A stretch of 64,000 nt of DNA from Oscillospiraceae bacterium. GTDB taxonomy: Bacteria > Bacillota > Clostridia > Oscillospirales > Oscillospiraceae. The notes under the pieces were generated by a model. That model saw only the letters and a program-made list of their open reading frames with translations. It was not told the DNA's origin and did no database searches. The first letter of the stretch is position 1, and every line of letters begins with the position of its first letter. Shown here piece by piece: positions 1 through 6,356 of this stretch. The position numbers and the translations under genes were made by a program. The stretch lies in the NCBI GenBank assembly GCA_017535635.1, contig JAFXTU010000011.1:1-64000 (forward strand). Direction: 5' to 3'.

Positions 1-437
1 CGGGCGACGACTGGAACAGCGGCACCGATACCATGTCCTTCTGGACCTGGCCCGAGGGCAACGGTCTCTGCTTCCGCTGCGTGATCTGGAACGAGCTGGA
101 CGGCACCGACTGGGCGGCCACCGAGACGGTGAGCCTGACGGTCAACGCCGCGAACCCTGTGACGATCACCCTGCAGCCGGAGAGCGTGGTGACTCACGCC
201 GGAGCGTTTGTGGAGTACCATGTCGAGGCCACGGGTGAAAACCTCTGCTACCAGTGGCAGTACTGGGCCGGCGATAACTGGGCCAACACGGGCGACGACT
301 GGAACAGCTCTACCGATACCATGTCCTTCTGGACCTGGCCCGAGGGCGACGGTCTCTCCTTCCGCTGCGTGGTCTGGAACGAGCTGGACGGCACCGACTG
401 GACCTTCTCCGACACGGTGAGCCTGACGGTCGACTGA
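1..437 (+). CDS. Surface protein with Ig-like tandem repeats (3' end only)
   Basis: The coding frame is open from the window edge, so the start lies upstream. The visible part holds a repeat unit of 96 residues (288 bp): the block beginning GDDWNS at base 3 recurs at base 291, almost identical at DNA level. Each unit has a beta-sandwich look typical of bacterial Ig-like modules: a YQWQ strand, Trp-rich loops, and an FRCV strand with the conserved Cys. The protein ends right after the last repeat, with no sortase motif, SLH domain or membrane anchor at this end, so anchoring must be N-terminal or absent. It is probably an extracellular adhesin or binding protein; the ligand is unknown. High DNA identity between repeats suggests recent duplication or gene conversion. 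Confidence 0.7.
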   Translation, partial: GDDWNSGTDTMSFWTWPEGNGLCFRCVIWNELDGTDWAATETVSLTVNAANPVTITLQPESVVTHAGAFVEYHVEATGENLCYQWQYWAGDNWANTGDDWNSSTDTMSFWTWPEGDGLSFRCVVWNELDGTDWTFSDTVSLTVD

Positions 438-544
438 GCCGGAAGAGCATCAGAACAGCATAGACCCAAAATGAAACCGGGGACGCAGCCCGACCGGCGT
501 CTGGCTGCGCCCCCTCCCGAAAAACCCTATTGGAAAGAAAACCG

Positions 545-568
545 GCGGGAGCGCGATCGCGCTCCCGC
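545..568. terminator. Bidirectional intrinsic terminator
   Basis: A perfect 24-bp palindrome with a GCGGGAGCGCGA half-site lies between two converging genes. A T-rich stretch follows on the + side and an A-rich stretch precedes it (T-rich for the - strand), so it can stop transcripts from both directions. Confidence 0.75.
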
Positions 569-595
569 CTCCTTGTTTTGCGTTCTGTCCTCCGG

Positions 596-946
596 CTATT
601 CCAGACTCTCCAGGTTTTCCAGGATCTGAGCGCCGGCTTCCTTCACCTCCGCCGTGAGGGGCGTGATGTCCACCGTGGGCTCGCCGGAGCGCAGGGCCTC
701 GCAGAGCTCGCTGCTGGCCTCCGCCAGCCTCCCCAGTCCCAGGTTCAGGCAGACGCCCTTGAGGTTGTGGACATGGCGGAAGGCGTCCTCCCACTGCCCG
801 GCCTCCAGGGCCCGGAGCAGCTTCTCCAGATCCCCGGCCTCCGAGAACATGCGGAGGTATTGTTTGATCAGCGTGTCGTTCATCAGCCGCCGCAGGGTCT
901 CCTTGTAGCTGCCGCCCACGGCCTTATAAAACTCCTTCAGGGTCAT
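596..946 (-). CDS. Stand-alone HPt phosphotransfer protein
   Basis: A 116-residue, all-helical protein with the HPt signature HVHNLKG: the His is the predicted phospho-acceptor and the following N-L-K-G matches the family. The length fits a single Hpt domain with nothing attached. It overlaps the preceding HD-GYP response regulator gene by 4 bp (ATGA), so the two are translationally coupled and probably work together, with HPt relaying phosphate to or from the receiver domain. No hybrid histidine kinase is encoded nearby, so the phosphate donor is unknown. Confidence 0.85.
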   Translation of the reverse strand: MTLKEFYKAVGGSYKETLRRLMNDTLIKQYLRMFSEAGDLEKLLRALEAGQWEDAFRHVHNLKGVCLNLGLGRLAEASSELCEALRSGEPTVDITPLTAEVKEAGAQILENLESLE

Positions 947-2082
947 TGGTCCTCCTCCTTTCCGTTTGGCAGCGCCGCACCGGGTTTTACAGAGCTTTCA
1001 TTTCTCCGGAGCTGGGCCTCGAATTCCGCCCGGCAGTCCTCCAGACACCGCATCAGCTTGGGATTGAACGCGCCGCACTCCCCGTTCATGATCATCTCAT
1101 AGGAGGTCTCGGGGGAGAAGGCCTTTTTGTAGACCCGCTCGTTGGTCAGAGCGTCATAACAATCCGCGATGGAGACGATCTGGGCGGCGATGGGGATCTC
1201 GTCGCCGCGGAGCCCCTCGGGATAGCCTCGCCCGTCGTATTTCTCGTGGTGGTAGCGGCAGATCTGGAGGCAGCAGCTGAAATAGTCCTCCTCCCACATA
1301 TAGCTGGTGTGGTTCAGGACCTGGCAGCCCAGGATCGTGTGCTGCTTGATCATGTCGAATTCCTCCGGCGTGAGCTTCCCCGGCTTCAGGAGGATGGCGT
1401 CGGAGATCATGATCTTGCCCACATCGTGCATCATGCTGGCCAGGGCGATGACATCCACGGTACTCCGGTCCAGCCCGTACTCCGGATATTTTTCCATGAG
1501 CCGCAGTCCCAGGATCCGGGTGAAGGCCCGGACCCGCTGGACGTGGGTGCCGCTCTCCAGGTTGCGGGCCTCGATGATGTCGCTGAGCAGCTCGATGGTC
1601 ATCTCGTTCATTTCCCGGAGCTGCGCGTTCTTGGCCCGGAGGGCCTCCGCCTGCCGGGTGAGCTGGGCGGTCTGCAGGGCCACCTGCTCCTCCAGGCGGT
1701 TCTTGTAGGTGAAGAGGGCCTCCGCGTTTTTGACACGCCGGAGCACCAGGGAGGGCAGGAAGGGCTTCTTGATAAAGTCAAATGCGCCGAAGGTCAGGCA
1801 GCGGTCCTCGATCTCGGGGGAGGTCTCCCCGGAGATGATGAGCACGGGGAACCGGTCCAGCAGATGCTGCTCCGCCATGATCTCCAGCACCTCCAGGCCG
1901 CCCATGCGGGGCATCATCAGGTCCAGCAGCACCACGGCGATCTCCTCCTGATGCGCCGCCATGACCTCCAGGGCCTCGATCCCGTCCCGGGCCTCCAGCG
2001 TGCGGTAGTCCCCCTCCAGCATGTCGCAGAGGATCCCGCGATTCAGTTCCACGTCTTCTACGATCAGTACCGTATCTCTCAT
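943..2082 (-). CDS. Response regulator with HD-GYP phosphodiesterase domain
   Basis: 379 residues from the chosen ATG, which has GGAAGAGG upstream. A longer reading from 2184 is unlikely because that region carries a good promoter. Residues 1-120 are a CheY-like receiver (VLIVEDVE acidic pocket, phospho-acceptor Asp in LLDLMMP, conserved Lys in KKPF). A coiled coil follows at about 125-170. The C-terminal half is an HD-GYP domain with HDVGK, the long loop to PGKL, and HHEKYDGRGYPEG. HD-GYP domains hydrolyse cyclic-di-GMP, and all main metal ligands look intact. It is likely a cytoplasmic phosphodiesterase controlled by phosphorylation and co-transcribed with the HPt gene. Output pathway unknown. 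Confidence 0.9.
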   Translation of the reverse strand: MRDTVLIVEDVELNRGILCDMLEGDYRTLEARDGIEALEVMAAHQEEIAVVLLDLMMPRMGGLEVLEIMAEQHLLDRFPVLIISGETSPEIEDRCLTFGAFDFIKKPFLPSLVLRRVKNAEALFTYKNRLEEQVALQTAQLTRQAEALRAKNAQLREMNEMTIELLSDIIEARNLESGTHVQRVRAFTRILGLRLMEKYPEYGLDRSTVDVIALASMMHDVGKIMISDAILLKPGKLTPEEFDMIKQHTILGCQVLNHTSYMWEEDYFSCCLQICRYHHEKYDGRGYPEGLRGDEIPIAAQIVSIADCYDALTNERVYKKAFSPETSYEMIMNGECGAFNPKLMRCLEDCRAEFEAQLRRNESSVKPGAALPNGKEEDQ

Positions 2083-2155
2083 AAGCAGCCTCTTCCGGCG
2101 CCGGTGTCCCCGCAGCGTTCCGGGCTTCGTTTGCTTTGAATATCCTACCAGCTTG

Positions 2156-2184
2156 ATTATAGTCATCTTCCGCCGATTATGCAA
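2156..2184 (-). promoter_or_regulatory. Sigma-70-type promoter for the HD-GYP/HPt operon
   Basis: On the minus strand TTGCAT, a 17-bp spacer and TATAAT. Transcription would begin roughly 65 bases before the chosen start at 2082. Confidence 0.7.
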
Positions 2185-2219
2185 TAGATTTAGTGCTTAG
2201 TGGCTGGCAGAAGGTCCGG

Positions 2220-4229
2220 TCAGATGTCCAGGGAGAGGCCGCCGGCCCGGACTCCGGCCAGGTAGCCGCCCCGGGTCGCCCCGTCCACCTTGCCGGGGCG
2301 GAGGGCGTCGCCGATGATCTGCACCGGGATCTCCCCGGCGGCTTCCTTGAGCGCTTCGGTGGGCACGGACTTCATCCCCAGGGCGTAGAGGACCGTGTCC
2401 GCCTCCAGGGTGGCCTCCCCGCCCTCCGGGAGGGCGACACGCACCCAACCCTCGCCCACCTCCAGGCAGCGGGTGTTTTCATAGAGGGTCACGCCCTCCT
2501 TCTCCAGCTCCCGGACCAGGGCCTCCCGGTACATGCCGTAGGCCTCGTTGGCGACCCGGGGCAGCAGCTCCACCACCGTCACGGCATGGCCGGTCTTTGC
2601 CAAGTAAAGCCCTTCCTCCGCGCCGATGAGGCCGCCCCCCAGCATGAGGACGTTTTTCCCGGGCCTTACCCGGCCCCGGTAGACTTCCAGGGCCTGAGAA
2701 GCGTGTTCCAGGCCGGGGATGGGGGGACGGGCGGGGAGGGAGCCGGTGGCAAGAATGATCTCCTCCGGAGCGAAGGAGAGAAGGTTTTCCGGGGTGACGG
2801 CGGTGTTCAGGCGTACCTCGATCTCCCGCCGCTCCACTTCGCCGATCAGCATTTCCTTAAATGCCCGCAGGTCGGGCTTGTCCACGTCCGTATCGGTGAA
2901 GAAGAGGAGGCCGCCCAGCCTGTCGCTCTTCTCCGCCAGAATGACCCGGTGGCCCCGGTCGCAGGCGGTAATGGCCGCCTGCATCCCGGCCGCGCCTCCG
3001 CCCACCACCAGCACCCGGCGCACTTCCGGCGGGGGAGGCAGTTCTTCCGGGTCGAAGGGGAGATTCGCCAGGGGGTTCACCGTGCAGGCCCCCACGTGCT
3101 TTGCCAGCTCGCTGCTGGTGAAGGGCAGGTCCGTATACCCCTCCTCCGGGGAGCCGGGGAAGCATTTGAAGCAGCGGAGGCAGCGGCGGATGCGCCCTTC
3201 CTCTCCCCGCCGGGCCTTGTTCATCAGCTCCGGGTCGGCCAGGCTCTGCCGCCCCAGCACGATGTAGTCCGCCTCGCCCTTCTCCAAAATCTCCTCCATC
3301 AGCTCCGGGGAGTTGATCCCCCCCACCACCCCCACGGGGAGGGAGGTATGGCGCTTTACCACGGCGGAAAGGGAGGCGTTGAGGCCATGGGGCACGTACA
3401 TGGAGGAGAATTGGTGGGTCTCAATGGCGTCGTAGTAGATCCCGGCGGAGACCTGGATCAGGTCCGCGATCCCCTCCAGCATATGGGCAAAGCGGCCCGT
3501 CTCCTCCGGCGTGACGCCGTGGCGCTCGTCCCGGTAGCCGTCGTCCGCCGTGAGCCGTACCTCGATGATGTAGTCCGGGCCCATGGCAGCCCGGATGGCC
3601 CGGAGGATCTGAAGGGGAAAGCGCGCCCGGTTTTCCAGGCTTCCCCCGTATTCGTCCGTGCGTTTGTTGTAGGTTGAGGAAAGAAACTGGGTGAAGAGGA
3701 AGCCGTGACCGCCGTGGATGACCACCCCGTCGAAGCCGCAGCGCCGGACAAACTGCGCCGCCGTGACGAAGTCCCCCGTGATCCGGGCCATGTCCGCCTC
3801 CGTCATGGCCCGGACGCGGACGCCGCCCGGGCGCACTTCATCGTTGGGGCCGACGGTCTCCTGCCCCTGGGCCAGGGGGACCTTCTCCGCGCCGGGGTGG
3901 CAGAGCTCGCAGAGGGCGATAGCCCCGTGGCGCCGGATCCGCCGGGCGTATTCTCCCACCCGCTGCTGGGCCCAGCTGCCCTCCTCGCTGAAATCCACGG
4001 GGGGCAGGGGGATGCGGATGGCGTCGGTGAAGTTCACGTCCAGCTCGCCCACCGCCACCATGGCGTCCCCGCCCCGGGCGGGAGCCTCCAGCTTGCGGAA
4101 GGATTTCTCCCCCGCCTCCGGGTCGCAGGCCACCAGGGCAAAGGCCATGGGCGCGCAGACGGCCCGATTCTTCATGGTGTAGGCGCGGTTGATCTTCAGG
4201 GGCTCGAACAGCTTGGGAAAGCGGTTCAC
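2220..4229 (-). CDS. NADH:flavin oxidoreductase, enoate reductase family (BaiCD/BaiH-like)
   Basis: 669 residues from a GTG start preceded by AAAGGAGG; reading further upstream would enter the divergent neighbour. Layout is that of 2,4-dienoyl-CoA/2-enoate reductases: an old-yellow-enzyme FMN barrel (about 1-340, with HGGHGFLFTQFLS and EYGGSLENRARF), a [4Fe-4S] Cys cluster (CLRCFKC plus a later Cys, about 350-390), then a two-part dinucleotide domain (VLVVGGGAAGMQAA for FAD, VLMLGGGLIGAEEG for NAD(P)H). Such enzymes pass electrons from NAD(P)H through FAD and Fe-S to FMN and reduce activated C=C bonds. The substrate cannot be read from sequence; bile-acid intermediates, cinnamates and other enoates are known for relatives. 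Divergent from the formate dehydrogenase operon. Confidence 0.85.
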   Translation of the reverse strand: MNRFPKLFEPLKINRAYTMKNRAVCAPMAFALVACDPEAGEKSFRKLEAPARGGDAMVAVGELDVNFTDAIRIPLPPVDFSEEGSWAQQRVGEYARRIRRHGAIALCELCHPGAEKVPLAQGQETVGPNDEVRPGGVRVRAMTEADMARITGDFVTAAQFVRRCGFDGVVIHGGHGFLFTQFLSSTYNKRTDEYGGSLENRARFPLQILRAIRAAMGPDYIIEVRLTADDGYRDERHGVTPEETGRFAHMLEGIADLIQVSAGIYYDAIETHQFSSMYVPHGLNASLSAVVKRHTSLPVGVVGGINSPELMEEILEKGEADYIVLGRQSLADPELMNKARRGEEGRIRRCLRCFKCFPGSPEEGYTDLPFTSSELAKHVGACTVNPLANLPFDPEELPPPPEVRRVLVVGGGAAGMQAAITACDRGHRVILAEKSDRLGGLLFFTDTDVDKPDLRAFKEMLIGEVERREIEVRLNTAVTPENLLSFAPEEIILATGSLPARPPIPGLEHASQALEVYRGRVRPGKNVLMLGGGLIGAEEGLYLAKTGHAVTVVELLPRVANEAYGMYREALVRELEKEGVTLYENTRCLEVGEGWVRVALPEGGEATLEADTVLYALGMKSVPTEALKEAAGEIPVQIIGDALRPGKVDGATRGGYLAGVRAGGLSLDI

Positions 4230-4394
4230 GGCAGGGCCCTCCTTTGTCTCTTCTGGTTCCGGGATGGGGCGAAGCCCCTCCCGCGCTCCCATTTTACATC
4301 TCAGGCGGAGGAAGCACAAGCCTCCGGGGCAAAACCGGGGCGTACCGGTCCAAGGTCTTTCATTGTCCTTCATACCGCTATTTTTCGCATGCGC

Positions 4395-4423
4395 TTGAAA
4401 AGGGAGAACCCTTGGAATATAAT
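4395..4423 (+). promoter_or_regulatory. Promoter of the formate dehydrogenase operon
   Basis: TTGAAA, a 17-bp spacer and a perfect TATAAT, about 100 bases before the first gene. It sits in the AT-rich part of the divergent region 4230-4520. Confidence 0.8.
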
Positions 4424-4440
4424 TAAAATGTGTTATTGTA

Positions 4441-4454
4441 ATTTCCCGGGAAAT
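4441..4454. promoter_or_regulatory. Possible operator palindrome
   Basis: Perfect 14-bp palindrome ATTTCCCGGGAAAT, placed where a transcript from the promoter at 4395-4423 would begin (about +10 to +25). The position suits a repressor roadblock. No regulator is identified; inference only. Confidence 0.35.
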
Positions 4455-4520
4455 ACCAGCTTCCCGGCGAAGCGCCCGGCCCCGTGATGGCCCCGGCGCA
4501 GACTGATCGGAGGAGATACG

Positions 4521-6356
4521 ATGCGAAAATTGAAACGGCGCGACTCCATGAACGACCGGATCGACATTGTTCTGAACAAGTTCCGGTCCCGCGTCAATTC
4601 CTATCCGCCTGGAATGTGCCCCCTGGTGCTGTACCGCTCCATCCTGCAGATGTCCATGAACCAGACCTGCGGGAAGTGCGTGCCCTGCCGGGACGGGCTG
4701 GCGGAGGCGGACCGGCTCCTGGGCCTGATCCTCAAGGGCGACGCCGGGCCGGAGACCCTGGGGGAGCTGGAAAAGCTCTGCACCATGATCGCCGCCACGG
4801 CGGACTGCGCCGTGGGCGTGGTGGCGGCCAATACGGTGCTGGACAGCCTGCGGGAGTTCCCCGACGAGTATGAGAGCCACATCCGAAACCGGCGCTGCGT
4901 GGAGAACACGGTCCAGACCATCCCCTGCGTCACCCTCTGTCCCGCCCATGTGGACGTGCCGGGCTATGTGGCCCTGGTGGGGAAGGGGGACTATGCCGGG
5001 GCGATCGAATTGATCCGGGAGCGGAACCCCTTCCCCACGGCCTGCGCCATGGTCTGCGAGCACCCCTGCGAGCGGAAGTGCCGCCGCTCCATCATTGATG
5101 CCCCCATCAACATCCGGGGACTGAAAAAGTACGCCGTGGACGCCGTTCCGGCGGACCGGGTCCCCACGCCGGAGCCCAACGTCCCCACGGGGAAGCGGAT
5201 CGCCGTCATCGGCGCGGGCCCCAGCGGGATGACCGCCGCCTACTTCCTGGCCCTGATGGGCCACGGCGTGGACATCTACGAGGAGCACGAGCAGGCCGGC
5301 GGGATGCTCCGCTACGGCATCCCGGAGTACCGCCTGCCCAAAAAGCGGCTGGACGAGGACATCGCCGCCATCCTCAAGGCGGGGGACATCACCCTCCGCT
5401 GCAATACCAAGGTGGGCCGGGACATTCCTTATGAAGAGATAAGGAGGACCCATGACGCGGTCTACCTGGGCCTGGGGGCCCAGCTGGGGAACCGGATGCC
5501 CATGGAGGGGGCCGACGCGCCGGGGGTCACCAGCGCGGCGGAGTTCCTCCAGGCCGTGGCCGCCGGGAGGGCCCCGGACCTGAGCGGGAAAAAGGTGGTC
5601 CTCATCGGCGGGGGCAACGTGGCCATGGACGCGGCGCGGACGGCGGTGCGCTTAAAGGCGGAGACCGTCCACGTCTTCACCCGGAAGCGGGACGACTACA
5701 CCGCCCTGGAGAGCGAGATCGAGAGCGCCATGCAGGAGGGGGTCCGCTTCCGTACCCTGCTGAGCTTTTTGAACATCGAGACGAACCAAGACTCCGGGGC
5801 CGTGCAGGCGGTGTGGCTCCAGCCGGAGATCGTGGGGGAGTACGACCGCTTTGGCTTCGTCACCACGGAGCATTCCAGCAACTACCCCTACCGCTTCCAG
5901 TGCGACCTGCTCATCATGGCCGTGGGCCAGCGGAGCGACACCGAGAGCTTCGCCGCCGCCGGTATCCCCACGGAGCGGGGACGGATCGGGGCGGACGAGA
6001 GCTGCGCCGTCCGGGAGACGGAGGGCGTGTTCTCCGGCGGGGACTGCGTCACCGGGCCCTCCACCGCCATCAACGCCATCGCGGCGGGCCAGGTGGCGGC
6101 CTTCAACATCGACGAATACCTGGGCTACCATCACAAGGTCCGCGGCCTCGCCTCCGCGCCCCCCGCCCTGCCGAACAACTGCGTGCCCACCGGGCGGGCG
6201 GAGATCGAGGAGCGGGACCCCTTCGAGCGGCGCCGGGACTTCGGGCACGTGGAGTGCCCCATGACGCCGGAGGAGGCCGTGAGAGAGTCCGGCCGCTGCC
6301 TGCGCTGCGACGTATACGGCTGCGGCAGCATGGAAGGAGGCAGAACCGGATGCTGA
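4521..6356 (+). CDS. NuoF/GltD-like Fe-S flavoprotein, formate dehydrogenase partner
   Basis: 611 residues; GGAGGAG precedes the ATG. The N-terminus resembles the NuoF [4Fe-4S] domain (C50, C53, C56, C96; CGKCVPCR). Next comes a GltD-type module: a Cys-rich Fe-S segment (CVTLCPAHVDVPGY, CEHPCERKCRRS, about 130-185), an FAD fold (AVIGAGPSGMTAA, about 230) and an NAD(P) fold (VVLIGGGNVAMDAARTA, about 356). A C-terminal Cys group (C593, C596, C601) may hold one more cluster. It is predicted to exchange electrons between NAD(P)H and the Fe-S chain of the formate dehydrogenase whose start codon overlaps its end by 7 bp. There is no FMN-binding NuoF core, so the flavin site is the GltD-type one. 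Direction of electron flow and any bifurcation are not decidable here. Confidence 0.8.
   Translation: MRKLKRRDSMNDRIDIVLNKFRSRVNSYPPGMCPLVLYRSILQMSMNQTCGKCVPCRDGLAEADRLLGLILKGDAGPETLGELEKLCTMIAATADCAVGVVAANTVLDSLREFPDEYESHIRNRRCVENTVQTIPCVTLCPAHVDVPGYVALVGKGDYAGAIELIRERNPFPTACAMVCEHPCERKCRRSIIDAPINIRGLKKYAVDAVPADRVPTPEPNVPTGKRIAVIGAGPSGMTAAYFLALMGHGVDIYEEHEQAGGMLRYGIPEYRLPKKRLDEDIAAILKAGDITLRCNTKVGRDIPYEEIRRTHDAVYLGLGAQLGNRMPMEGADAPGVTSAAEFLQAVAAGRAPDLSGKKVVLIGGGNVAMDAARTAVRLKAETVHVFTRKRDDYTALESEIESAMQEGVRFRTLLSFLNIETNQDSGAVQAVWLQPEIVGEYDRFGFVTTEHSSNYPYRFQCDLLIMAVGQRSDTESFAAAGIPTERGRIGADESCAVRETEGVFSGGDCVTGPSTAINAIAAGQVAAFNIDEYLGYHHKVRGLASAPPALPNNCVPTGRAEIEERDPFERRRDFGHVECPMTPEEAVRESGRCLRCDVYGCGSMEGGRTGC

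Noticed and set aside
2083..2184. A longer N-terminus for the HD-GYP regulator starting at 2184
   Set aside because: The extra 34 codons are basic and unlike a receiver start, and the segment contains a TTGCAT-17-TATAAT promoter. The ATG at 2082 has a good ribosome site.
4230..5453. Extension of the enoate reductase frame by 408 codons upstream of 4229
   Set aside because: It would run antisense through the flavoprotein gene and has no family similarity; the GTG at 4229 has AAAGGAGG.
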